From Goniomonas avonlea (taxonomy: Eukaryota; Cryptophyceae; Goniomonadida; Goniomonadaceae): 13,810 nt of DNA. The DNA lies in assembly GCA_003573635.1 (NCBI GenBank), contig QUTJ01031633.1, forward strand, positions 1 through 13,810, read 5' to 3'. Shown piece by piece: positions 1 through 12,000 of this stretch. The notes under the pieces were generated by a model. The model had not been told where the DNA came from, did no database searches, and worked only from the letters and a program-made list of their open reading frames with translations. The translations under genes were made by a program, and so were the position numbers. How positions within the stretch are numbered: position 1 is the first letter of the stretch; the number at the start of each line of letters is the position of its first letter.

Positions 1-51
1 GGGGTTTCGGATTGCACCCAGTCGTTGACGATCGACCTCGGTGTAGCGGCG
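1..51 (+). repeat. C-terminal end of the repeat unit preceding unit 1
   Basis: These 17 codons match the final strand of the later units: a Thr-Gln-Ser-Leu-Thr motif at 16-30, then a Val-Ala-Ala lead-in to the Lys-Leu that opens unit 1. A Cys codon (13-15) stands where Ala usually precedes Thr-Gln. The array therefore began upstream of the window. Confidence 0.8.
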
Positions 52-3000
52 AAACTCGACATCGCGACTGCTGCTGCATCTGCCATGGGGGGTGTGGCCT
101 TTGGGGTCCAGCCCGTGGTGCAAGTGCTGGATGCGGGGGGGAACAGGCTGACAAGCGACAGCACGACTGTTGTGACGGTGGCCTCCAGTGGTGGTGCTGG
201 AGGAGTGCTGTCGGGGACGACCACCGCAACGGCCTCTTCTGGCTTGGCGTTGTTTTCTGGGCTGGTGTACACCAAATCTGAGACAGTGACCCTGACCTTC
301 GCTGCGACTGGATTGACGTCCGCCACGCAGTCCTTGACCGTCGTAGTTGGCACACCTGCCAGCCTGGTTATTGTGACTGCAGCAGCAGGTGCCACGGGCG
401 GGGTTGCCTTTACGACTCAGCCAGTGGTTGCCATCACCGACGCTGGCGGCAACCGTGTGGTATCATCGGCCATCGTGACTGTGTCTGCAAGTGGCTCAGG
501 GAGTCTCTCAGGGGCCCGGCACGCTGACTGTGGACTCGGTCAGGCTTCGTTCTCATCCCTGCGTTATGACAAAGCTGAGCCAACCATCACCCTGACATTC
601 TCTTCTGGCGGTCTCACTGTGACCCAGACCCTCGCTGTGTCCACTGGTCCACGCTTCAAGCTGGCTGTCACGACTGCTGCGCTCAGCGCGACCGGAGGAG
701 TTGTGTTTGGGACACAGCCGCAGGTACAGGTGCAGGACGCTGGGGGTAATCCGATAACGTCCGACAGCACCACTGTTGTCACTGTTGCTTCGAGCGGGGG
801 TGTCGGGACACTGTCTGGGACCACGCAAGCAACAGTGTCGTCAGGCCTCGGGTCCTTTGCCGCGCTGGTATACAACACTGCCGAGACAATCACACTCACT
901 TTCTCCAGCGATGGCCTTCTGTCTGCCAGTCAGTCACTCTCAGTGGCGCTTGGTCCGGCCGCGAAGCTGGGAGTGTCAACTGCTGCGTCATCTGCGACGG
1001 GCGGCTCTCCTTTTGGGACACAGCCAGTGGTCCAGGTGCTGGATGCGGGGGGCAACTCGGTTGTTGGTGATTCAGCCACTGTGGTCACAGCTGCCGCGTC
1101 AGGTGGCACCGCGGCGCTGTCAGGGACCACGCAAGCAACGGCTTCGTCCGGCGCAGCGACCTTCGCCGGCTTGGCGTACTCCACTGCGGAAACTATCACG
1201 TTGACCTTCTCTGCCTCCGGCCTCGTCCCAGCCTCGCAGTCTCTGCTGATCGGTGTGGGTCCAGCGACGAAGCTTGCACCGCTTACAGCGGCCGCCTCTG
1301 CCTCGGGTGGGACAGTTTTCGGCACCCAGCCCTCAGTTCGTGTGCAGGACGCCGGCGGGAATACCGTCGCGACCGATAGCAAGACTGTCGTCTCTGTTTC
1401 CTGCACGGGGTGCACTGGGTCGTTGAGCGGCACGGCTTACGTTGCTGCTGCCTCCGGCACCGCAACCTTCTCCGGCATTTCTTACAACAAGGCTGAGTCT
1501 GTCACGCTCGTCTTCACAGCGGGTACGCTCACGTCGACCTCGCAGACGCTCGTTGTGGCGGTGGGACCGGCGGCCAAGCTTGGGCTGACCACGGTCGCCA
1601 CTGGGGCGCTTGGGGGAGCTGCCTTCTCGACGCAACCTGCTGTGGCAATCCAAGATCAAGGGGGCAATGTCGTGGCTGGCAGCACTGCGGTCGTTACGGT
1701 GGCCGCGAGTGGGACCGGCACGCTGACAGGAGCCCTCACCCAGACAGCAGTGGCAGGAGTGGCTGACTTCGCGGGTCAAGGGCTGACGTACAACAGGGCG
1801 CAAACTGTCGCCCTCACCTTCACGTCCAACGGTCTGACGTCAGCCGTACAGTCAGGCTTAGTTGTTTCTGTCGGCCCAGCCTCCAAGCTTGCAGTCACAG
1901 TGAGTGCTGCCGGGGCAACGGGCGGGGTCGAGTTCACCACGCAACCTGCCGTGGCGATCCAAGACCTTGGCGGCAACACCAGCAGCGACAGCGCGCTGGA
2001 GGTCACTGTGGCTGCCAGCGGGCCTGGCACACTGTCGGGCGCCACGCGCAAGGTTGCGTCGGCGGGCGTGGTGAGCTTTGCCGGGCTGAGCTACAACCTC
2101 GCGGGAGCTCCCACACTGACGTACACGGCGAGTGGGGTGACAGCTGCGTCGCAGTCCTTGACTGTAGCCGTAGGGGCGGCGGTGAAGCTCTCTCTGGCGA
2201 CTGCGGCGGCGGGTGCTACAGGCGGGACGGCCTTCTCCACTCAGCCTGTCGTCGAGGTTCAGGACCTGGGCGGCAACGTGGTGTCCACTGCAGTGTTGAC
2301 TGTGACCGTCTCAGCGTCAGGAAGCGCGGACCTCTCTGGCACAACGCGCAAGGCCGTGGCGTCTGGAGTCGCGGACTTCGCCGGGCTTGGGCTGACGTAC
2401 GCCAAGGCGGAGACTATCGCTCTCACCTTCAACGTAGCTGGACTCCCCTCGCTGACGCAGCCTGCACTCGTCGTTGCTGTTGGCCCGGTGGCTAAGCTTA
2501 CTCTGACGACACCCGCGTCGGGGGCGACTGGTGGATCGCCCTTCGGAACGCAGCCTGTTGTGGCAATTCAGGACGCCGGCGGCAATACCAATGTGGGGAG
2601 TGTGCTCACTGTGACCGTCGATGCGTCCGGCAGCGGGTCGCTGTCTGGGACGCAGACCAAGGCTGCAGTGTCTGGAGTCGCCAACTTCGCCGGTCTGGGC
2701 TTGGCTTACGACGTCGCGACGACCGTCACGCTCACTTTCACGGCGGTCGGGGTCTCGTTCACGACGCAGACTGGCCTGGTCGTGGTGGTGGGACCCGCGA
2801 ACAAGCTCGTAGTGCAGACCCCTGCGTCGGGGGCCGTCGGCGGCTCGGCGTTCGCCGTGCAGCCCGTCATTGCTGTGCACGATCTGGGAGGTAATGTCAG
2901 AACTGACAGCGTGCTGGTCGTCACTGTGACGGCCGATGGGGCGGGTGCACTCTCTGGGACCACGCAGCGCGCGGCTGTGGCTGGCGTTGCCGATTTTGTT

Positions 3001-6000
3001 GGGATGGGACTCGCGTATGACAAGGCGCAGGCGGTTACTCTGACGTTTTCGGCGGCTGGGGTCAGCTCCGCGTCCCAGGCCTCCCTCACAGTGGCGCAAG
3101 GGGTGGCCGCTGCAGTGCGTGTAACGACCCCCGCTGGAGGCGCGTTTGGTGGCGCGGCCTTCACTGCGCAGCCCGTTGTGGTGGTCCAGGACTCTGCAGG
3201 CAACACTCGGACCGACAGCGTTCTGGAGGTCACTGTTTCAGTCAGCCGAGGCACGGGGACCCTGTCAGGAACCACGAAGCGAGCGGCGGTGGCCGGTATC
3301 CTGGACTTCTCTGGGCTCGGACTGACTTACGACAAGGCAGAGACCATCTCGCTTACGTTTACCGCCGTGTCGATGACATCCGCCACGCAAGCTGGCCTTA
3401 TTGTCGCTGTTGGTCCCGCTGCGAAGCTGGGTGTTGCAACACCCGCTGCAGGGGCATACGGTGGGTCTGAGTTCTTGACACAGCCGGTGGTGGCGATTCA
3501 AGACCTCGGAGGGAACACGCAAACAGCCAGCGTTCTGGAGGTCACGGTGCAGCTGGGCAGTGGCTCGGGCTCACTGTCAGGCCCCACCAAGACGCTCGCT
3601 GTCGCCGGCCTTGCTCAGTTCTCTGGGCTCACCTATGACAAAGCTGAAACGATCGAGCTCGCCTTCTCTGCGAGCGGGATGGTGGCTGCGACACAGAGCG
3701 GCCTTGTGGTTGCGGTTGGCGCCGCCGCTAAACTCGCGCTGTCCACGGCTGCTGCGGGGTTTGCCGGGGGGACCGCGTTCATGACGCAGCCAGTTGTGGC
3801 AATCCACGACCTTGGGGGCAATACCAGGACAGACAGCGTGCTGATTGTGTCGGTTGCTCTGTCCACCGGCACTGGGGAATTGTCGGGAACAACGCAGAAA
3901 GTGGCAGTGGCGGGTGTTGCCGACTTTGCTGGGTTGGGCCTGGTGTACGACAAGGCGGAGACGATTGAACTTTCGTTCACTGCTGTTGGCCTCTCGCCCA
4001 CGACTCAAGCTGGAATTGTGGTCTCGGTCGGGGCAGCGGCTAAGCTGTCCTTGACGACGCCTGCTGCTGGTGCCACTGGTGGTACAGCCTTTGCGACCCA
4101 GCCCGTTGTTACGATTCAAGATTTGGGAGGGAACACGAGGACTGACGCGGTGCTGGACGTGACCGTGGTCTCGAGTCCAGGGGCAGTGGCAGGGACCACT
4201 AAGAAGACATCGTCTGTGGGCGTTGCTGACTTCTCAGGGCTCGGTCTTGCGTATGGGACGGCAGAGACGATTTCCCTGACCTTCTCAGCTGCGGGCATGG
4301 CCCCAGTGGCGCAAGCTGGACTCGAGGTCAGCGTGGGCCCTGCCGCGAAGCTGAGTGTGGCACTGAATGCCGCAGGAGCTGCTGGGGGGGCGCCGTTCAC
4401 AACGCAGCCCGTCGTGCATGTGCAAGATCTCGGTGGAAACAGGAGGCTTGACAGTGTGCTGCCGGTGACTGTTGCAGCGAGCGGAGGGGCCGGCTCGCTC
4501 TCAGGCACCACGGTCCAGCCAGCGGTGGGCGGGGTGGTGAGTTTCACGGGACTGACGTACGACAAGGAAGCCACCATCGTGCTGACTTTCAGCGCGAGCT
4601 CGGTCGCTTCTGCGACCCAGACAGGCCTTCCAGTTGCTGTTGGCCCTGCTGCCAAGGTTACAGTAGCCACCCCGGCGTCTGGCGCTGTGGGGGGGACCGC
4701 GTTTGCAACGCAGCCTGTGGTGGCGATACAGGACCTCGGCGGCAACACAATCTCTGGGAGCACCCTGGAGGTGACCGTCACCGCTGTTGGAGGGAGCGGA
4801 ACTCTCTCCGGGACAACCAAGAAAGCCGCCGTCGGCGGGGTTGCGGATTTCGCTGCCCTCGCTTTGTCCTACGATCGGGCCCAGGCGATCTCACTTGTCT
4901 TTTCCGCGGTGGGAATGGCGTCGGCAACCCAGTCAGGGCTTGTAGTCGCAGTTGGAGCCGCTGCCAAGCTCGTGGTGGCNAGGCAGGCCGCCGGGGCCCT
5001 TGGTGGGTCTGCCTTCACAACGCAGCCGCTGGTCAGTGTGCAAGACCTCGGCGGCAACACTCGGTCCGACAGCGTGGCAGTGGTGACAGTGTCTCTCGCC
5101 TCTGGCGCTGGTGCCCTCTCGGGAACAACGCAGCAAACTGTGGCGCTCGGTGTGGCCGACTTCGCGGGCCTTGCGGTGGCCTACAACGTTGCAGAAGCCA
5201 TCACAATCAGCTTCACGTCTGGCTCCCTCATTGCCGCGACGCAGGCGCTGACAGTTGCCGTCGGAGCTGTAGCGCAGCTGGCGGTCACCACTGCCGCGGC
5301 AGGAGCGGAAGGTGGGGCCGTGTTTACGACCCAGCCCGTGGTGACAATCCAAGACCTCGGTGGGAACACGGTGACCAGCAGCACGCTGGCGGTGACTGCG
5401 CTGCGTGGCTCTGGGACCGGAGCTCTCGCGGGGACCACCGTTCAGACAGCCGTGGCGGGTGTTGCGACCTTCGTTTCCCTGAGCTACAACGTTGCTGAAA
5501 CCATTTCGCTGTCGTTCGTTGGGAGCAACCTGGCGTCTGTCACCCAGACGGGACTGGCTGTCGCTGTCGGCCCAGCAAACAAGCTGGCGGTGATCACGCC
5601 GGCCGCTGGAGCCTTTGGTGGGTCCGTCTTCTTGACACAGCCAGTGATCGCAGTCCAAGATCTCGGAGGCAACACGCGAACTGACAGCGTGGTTGTGGTG
5701 ACGGCTTCGCTCGCGCTCGCCACTGGCTACCAAACAGCGGTGGCTGGGGTCGCCAGCTTCACTGATCTGAAATTGGACGCGGAAGCGGCGTCCGTGGTGA
5801 TCACCTACTCCAAAGTGGGGCTTGCCTCGACCACCCAGACGATTGCTGTCGAAGTGGGTGCCGCCGCCAAGCTCGTTGTGAATGCGGCGGCAGCGGGGGC
5901 GGCGGGTGGGGCGGCGTTCACGACGCAGCCTGTGGTCGCGATACACGACCTGGGAGGCAACCTGAGACTTGACAGCGCTCTCGTTATCACGGCGACTGCG

Positions 6001-9000
6001 AGTGGTGCCAGTGGCACGCTGTCTGGGGCCACAAAGAAGACAGCGTCGGCGGGCGTCGCTAGTTTTTCTGGCCTCTCGTATGACCAGGCGGCGGTTATCA
6101 CGCTGACTTACTCTGGAACTGGTCTCACGGTCGCCACTCAGGCGCTCACCGTGTCGACCGGGCCTCCTGGCAAGCTGGCGTTGAACCCAGCTGCTGCTGG
6201 AGCTTTTGGTGGTGCTGCATTCACGACTCAGCCTGTGGTCACAATTCAGGACTTGGGAGGGAACACCGTGTCCTCGAGCGCGCTTGCGGTGACCGTCACC
6301 GCAAGCGGGGGCTCTGGAACCCTGTCAGGCACCACGGTTGTGGCCCCTTCCTCGGGCGTGTCCACCTTTGCTGGGCTGTCCTACGACGTGGTGGGGGCCA
6401 TCACTCTTGAGTTCACCGCAACTGGCGTCACAGGCGCGACCCAGTCGTTGGCTGTTGCTCTCGGGGCAGCCGCGAAGCTGGGAATCACCTACCCAGCTTC
6501 GGTCGCGTCTGGCGGGTTTCCGTTCGTGAATCAACCGATCGTGGCGATTCAGGACCTCGGGGGGAACACGCGAACAGACAGCGTGTTGGACGTGACTGTG
6601 TCTGCGACCGGAGCTGGCTCGCTGTCAGGCACTCTGATCAAAACCGCAGTGGCGGGAGTGGCATCTTTCTCGGAGCTGTCGTACGATCTTGCGGGGGACA
6701 TTACGCTCAATTTCGCAGCGGCCGGTTTGACGCCGACCGCTCGGCTATTGACTGTTGTTGTGGGTTCGGCTGCAAAGTTGGCTGTGACAACAAGTGCTGC
6801 GGACGCAGCCGTCGCGGCGCTGTTCCTCACTGCGCCAGTTGTGATCATTCAAGACCTGGGAGGGAACACTCGGACAGACAGCGTGCTGATTGTGACGGTG
6901 GCCGCAGAGGGGGGTAGCGGGTCCCTGACCGGCACCACACAAAAGGCTGCGGTCAATGGCGTTGCAAGTTTCGTTGGTCTTGGGTTGACGTACAGCGTGG
7001 CCGAGACAATCACTCTGACCTATACTGCAGCCGGCGTCCTTCCGGCCTCCCAATCCCTGACCGTCGCTGTGGGAGCTGCGGCCAAGCTCACAGTGTTGAC
7101 ACCCGCCGTGGGAGCGGCTGCCGGCTCTGCTTTCTCAACGCAGCCGGTTGTGGCGATCCAAGACTCAGCCGGGAACACGAGGACCGACAGTGTCCTTGTG
7201 GTCAGCGCGACTGCCACCGGCACTGGCACTCTCACAGGAACGACGCAAAAGGCTGCGGTTGCTGGCGTGGCTGACTTTGTCGGGCTGTCTTATAACAGAC
7301 CAGAAAGCATCACCCTGACCTTCCTTGCGCCCGGCATGGTGTCGGCCGCGCAGGTTCTTTCTGTCGCTGTCGGGGCCCCCGCGAAGCTGGCCGTGACCAC
7401 GTCAGCCGCGGGTGCTGCTGTGAACGAAGCGTTCACCACGCAGCCGGTGGTTGCGATTCAGGATTCGGCCGGGAACACCCGAGCAGACAGTGTCCTCGTG
7501 GTTACCGTGTCTGTCAGTGCCGGGTCTGGGACTCTCATCGGGACCACGCAGAGGTCAGCGGCGGCCGGCGTCGCAAGCTTTTCGGGGCTGGCCTACAGCA
7601 AACCAGAAACGATTTCGCTCCTGTTTCAAGCAAGTGGCCTGACTGTCGCGACTGCCGGTCTTGTGGTGGCTACCGGAGCGGCTGCGAAGCTGGCGGTCAC
7701 GACCCAGGCGGCTGATGCCACCGGGGGCGTCGCGTTCACAACACAGCCGGTGGTGACGATACAGGACGTTGGAGGGTTCACGCGCACCGATAGCGTGCTC
7801 GAGGTGACGGTATCGGCCAGCGGGAGCGGGTCGCTCACTGGCACAACCAAAAAGGCCGCCGTCGCTGGGATTGCAGATTTCGCTGGGCTCGGGCTCCAAT
7901 ACACTAGCGCAGGATCGGTTACGCTCACGTTTACAGCTAGCGGGCTGGTCTCCGCTACGCAGGCGGGCCTTGTAGTTGCTGTGGGCAGTGCGACGAAGCT
8001 TGTGTTGGCCACTGCGGCAGCCGGGGCCACGTGCGGTGCCCTGTTTACGACACAGCCCGTGGTGGCAATTGCGGATCTCGGAGGGAACACGGTGACGAGC
8101 AGCACTGCGGAGGTGACAGTTGCGGCGGGTGGGTCTGGCACCCTGCTGGGTACGACGAAAGCGCTCGCTGCCTCTGGGGTGGCGGACTTTTCCGCCAAAG
8201 GCCTGTCGTATGACAAGCCGGGAACCTTTGATTTGACGTTCACCGCAAGTTCGCTGACCACGGTGGTCCAGAGCGGATTTGTTGTGTCGATTGGGCCAGC
8301 TGTGAGGTTGAGCCTGGCCACTCCGACCGCAGGGGCGTCTGGCGGGGCCGTCTTCTCGACGCAGCCCGTGATCGCCCTGCATGACTTCGCAGGCAATCTG
8401 CAGGCTGCAGCGTCTGCGCTGGTTTCGGTTTCTGCTACAGGGACTGGGACGCTTTCGGGAGCCACGATCCAATCGACTACGTCTGGTGTCGCCACGTTCT
8501 CTGGGCTGTCGTACGATAGGGCAGAAACCATCACACTCACGTTTGCTGCCAGTGGCCTGGTGTCCGTCTCCCAGCCCGGCCTTGTGGTTGCAGTGGGCGA
8601 CGCCGCTAAACTGAGTGTGTCGACGCTCGCGGCTGGCGCAGTGGGGGGGACAGCCTTCGCAACGCAACCGGCTGTGACAGTGCAGGACCTTGGGGGGAAC
8701 ACTCGAGCCGATAGCATCCTGGAAGTGACCGTCTCGGCCACTGGGTCAGGGTCGCTGACAGGAACCACAAAGAAAGCTGCTCTCGCCGGCATTGCGCAAT
8801 TTGCTGGACTTTCCTACGACCTTGCAGGCTCCCTCGCTCTCAGTTTCTCAGCAAACGGGGTGACATCGAGCACACAAAGCCTCACAGTGTCGGTGGGGTC
8901 CGCCTTCAAGCTCTCCCTCACGACCCCCGCAGCCGGTGCAAACGGTGGGTCAGCGTTCATGACACAGCCGATCGTGTCCATTCTCGACCGAGGCGGGAAC

Positions 9001-12000
9001 CTCGTGGCTGGCAGCACCTTGGAGGTCACAGCGTCTGTTACCAGCGGAACTCAGGCTCTCGTTGGGGCCGCAACCGCCAGAGCTGTCGCCTCCATTGCCA
9101 CGTTCGGGGGCCTGTCGTACAACAAGGCGGAAGCGATAACTCTCGAGTACCAAGCAGCCGGGCTGGTGGCCGCATCGCAGCCCCTCAGTGTAGCCACCGG
9201 GCTGGCTGCCAAGCTCGCAGTGACCACACCGGCCTCTGGGGCTGTTGTCGCAATAGCGTTCACAACGCAGCCCGTGGTTGCGGTCGTTGACCTCGGAGGG
9301 AACACAGTAACCAGCTCGTCCCTGGCGGTGACGGTCTCCAAAGCCGCTGGCGCTGGCTTGCTGACGGGAACAACCCAGAAGGTCGCTTCGTCCGGTGTTG
9401 CAGACTTTGCCGGGCTTGGGTTAAAGTGGAGCAAACCCGAATCCACGGCTCTACGGTTCACCGCGGCCGGAGTTGTCTCGACAGTGCAAACCGGTCTTGA
9501 CGTCGCCGTGGGCGCTGCCACGAAGCTGTTCCTCAGAACCCCTGCGTCAGGTCTGGTTGCTGGGGTGCCGTTCGCGACGCAGCCAGTGATTGACGTTGTT
9601 GACGCGGGCGGTGACCGCGTCACGAGTAGCTCGCTGATGGTGACCATCACGCAGAGCGGAGGGACCGGCACCCTCGGCGGCGGCCGGTTTCTTGCTGCAG
9701 TCGCGGGCGTCGCGGATTTTGCTGGGCAGGGGCTGGTGTATGATAAAGCGGAAGCCGTGGGCATCACCATCTCGGCGAGCGGGCTCACGTCGACATCGCA
9801 GAGCCTTGCGTTTCTGCCCGGCGCTGCTGCTAAGCTCGGGGTGCAGATTGTGGCGTCGGGGGCGTATGGTGGCGTGGCCTTCGCGACCCAACCGGTCGCT
9901 GTGGTGCAAGACTCGCAGGGCAACACAATCACATCGAGCACCCTGGAGGTCACAGTGTCGAGGGGTGCCGGGACTGGTACCTTGTCTGGCGTCACAAAGA
10001 AGTCCGTGGCGCTCGGGCTTGCCGCGTTCAGCGGGCTGCTGTACGACAAGGCCGAGTCCATCACGCTCACATTTTCAGCGAGTGGCCTGACACCAGCGTC
10101 AACCTCGCTTGTTGTAGCGGTCGGCGCCCCCGCAAAGCTCCTGCTCTCAACCCCGGCTGCCAGCGCGACCGGTGGCGTCGCATTCGCCACGCAGCCCTTG
10201 GTAAACATTCTCGACCTCGGCGACAACGTTGTCACGAGCAGCACCCTGATCGTCGGCGTGTCTGCCTCCGGCCCGGGGGCACTCTCTGGCACCACCACAA
10301 AGGCAGCAGTCTCGGGCGCTGCAGACTTCGCGGGTCTGGGGCTTACGTACGACAAGGCTGCCGCTATTGTCCTGCGCTTCTCTGCTGGTGCCTTGACCTC
10401 CATAACGCAGGGCCTGAGCGTTAGCATTGGCCCTGAGGCCAAGCTGGCGGTGACCACACCAGCCGCAGGTGCGACCGGCGGGACCCCGTTCTTCACCCAG
10501 CCCGTGGTGACGGTTCAGGACTTGGGTGGCAATGTCGCTGCTGGGAGCACGTTGGAGGTGACTGTGACTGCGACCGGAGCGACTGGAGCCTTGTCTGGCA
10601 CCACGAAGCAAACAGCCGTGTCGTCAGTTGCGACCTTCGCCGGGCTCAGCTACAACGTGGCAGAAACCGTCACCCTGACCTTCACGGCAGCTTCCATGAC
10701 CCAGGCGGTCCAGTCTGGACTTTCGGTTGCCGTTGGTCCAGCCAACAAACTTGTGGTGACAACGGCTGCCAGCGGGGCAAGTGGAGGATCCGCGTTCTCG
10801 ACACAACCCGTGGTGACAGTGCAGGACTTGGGTGGCAACACTGTCAGTGGCAGCACTGTTGTGACGGTTGCCAGCAGCGGCGGGAGCACGACGCTGTTTG
10901 GGCAGACGACGTGTGTTTCGGCTTCAGGCGTTGCCAATTTCGCGTCGCATGCGTTGGGGTATGACAAGGCAGAGACCATCAATCTCCTTTTCTCAGCTAC
11001 CGATCTGAATTCCGCTACACAGTCAACCCTCGTTGTTAGTGTCGGTGCTGCTGTTAAGACTTACCTGAAGCTTGCGGCAGCGGGGGCCACTGGCGGATCT
11101 CCTTTTGCAACACAACCCAAAATCGAGATTCAAGATCTCGGGAGCAACGTGGTGACGACCGCCGCATTGGACGTGACTGTGAGTGGGGGTGCTGGCACAC
11201 TATCGGGGACGACCGTCCAGACGTCGGCCAGTGGCCTGGCCACATTTGCAGGGTTGGCGTACCCGACCGCTGGGACTGTCACGCTCATCTACCATGTTGC
11301 TGGGCTCGGCTCCTCGACACAATCGTTGGTTGTGGCTGTGGGCCCTGCGGCTAAGCTGGTGCTGACAAGCTCAGCGGCGGGCGCAGTGGCTGGCTTTCCG
11401 TTCGCAACACCGCCCGTGGTCGCAATTCACGATCTTGGAGGCAACTTGGTCCGGGACAGCTCCCTCACTGTGACTTGCGACAATGGGAGTCCCGTCGCTT
11501 CCATGGCGGCGGTAGCAGGGGTCGCAAAGTTTTCGGGCGCTTCGATCAACCTTGCCGGGACTTACACCCTCAGTTACCAGGCTACCGGTGTGACGCAAGT
11601 CTCTCAAGGGTTGACAGTGGCCGTGGGGCCGGTGGCACAGCTTGGGTTGACTGCGGCTGCGGGGGCAGTCGGGGGCGCAGTGTTCTCAACTCAGCCATCG
11701 CTCAAGATCGAAGATGGCCAGGGAAACACAGTCACATCAAGCACGCTCGCCGTCACCGTGGCCGCGACGGGGACTGGCGTCCTGTCTGGAACGACCGTTC
11801 AGTCTGCCGTGTCGGGCGTGGTCACGTTTACAGACTTGAAGTACAGTATCGCTGGGACTGTTACCTTGACCTACACCTCGAGTCTGACAGCGGCAGCATC
11901 TCAGTCGATCACTGTGACGGTTGGCGCTGAGGCCAAGCTGGCGGTGACCACACCAGCCGCAGGTGCGACCGGCGGGACCCCGTTCTTGACCCAGCCCGTG

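Larger units (their letters stand above)
52..1575 (+). repeat. Units 1-5: N-proximal subgroup of the repeat
   Basis: These five units (starts 52, 361, 658, 964, 1270) share features that are rare further on. The central turn is Asp-Ala-Gly-Gly-Asn rather than Asp-Leu-Gly-Gly-Asn. Units 1, 3 and 4 have a doubled Val-Val-Thr strand followed by a Ser-Gly-Gly-type loop. The segment after Leu-Ser-Gly-Thr-Thr is usually Ala-Thr-x-Ser-Ser-Gly or similar instead of Lys-Lys-Ala-Ala-Val-Ala-Gly. None has the two-residue Gly-Leu insertion before the conserved Tyr. They look like a separately expanded set, though nucleotide divergence among them shows the expansion is not recent. Confidence 0.7.

Noticed and set aside
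85-87. In-frame ATG codons such as the one at 85 as possible gene starts
   Set aside because: They lie inside repeat units, and repeat sequence continues upstream of them to base 1. The true start must be outside the window.
12-281. Forward open frame of 89 codons with many Cys and Gly
   Set aside because: It is the frame-3 reading of unit 1. Its Cys-rich look comes from reading Gly/Val/Ala codons out of phase. Frame 1 continues the array.
4978-4986. Possible frameshift near the N at 4980
   Set aside because: The distance from Lys-Leu to Gly-Gly in unit 17 is the usual 14 residues and the frame is the same on both sides. Only the base identity is uncertain, and the codon is Ala in any case.
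7555-8667. Antisense open frame of 370 codons, and another of 337 codons at 4933-5946, in a different antisense frame
   Set aside because: They give Arg/His/Gly-rich, low-similarity translations that mirror the sense repeats and end at arbitrary points within units. No start signal or independent domain is visible.
9051-10496. Long antisense open frame of 481 codons, with similar ones at 7626-8792 and 4116-4820
   Set aside because: They lie opposite the repeat-coding strand and their translations repeat with the same period. Stops in that antisense frame need particular T/C-ended codons before Tyr, Gln or His, which this protein rarely has. They are composition shadows.
11475-11930. Forward open frame of 151 codons in frame 3
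   Set aside because: It overlaps units 38-39 in another frame, has no repeat structure of its own, and the frame-1 repeat protein is intact across it.
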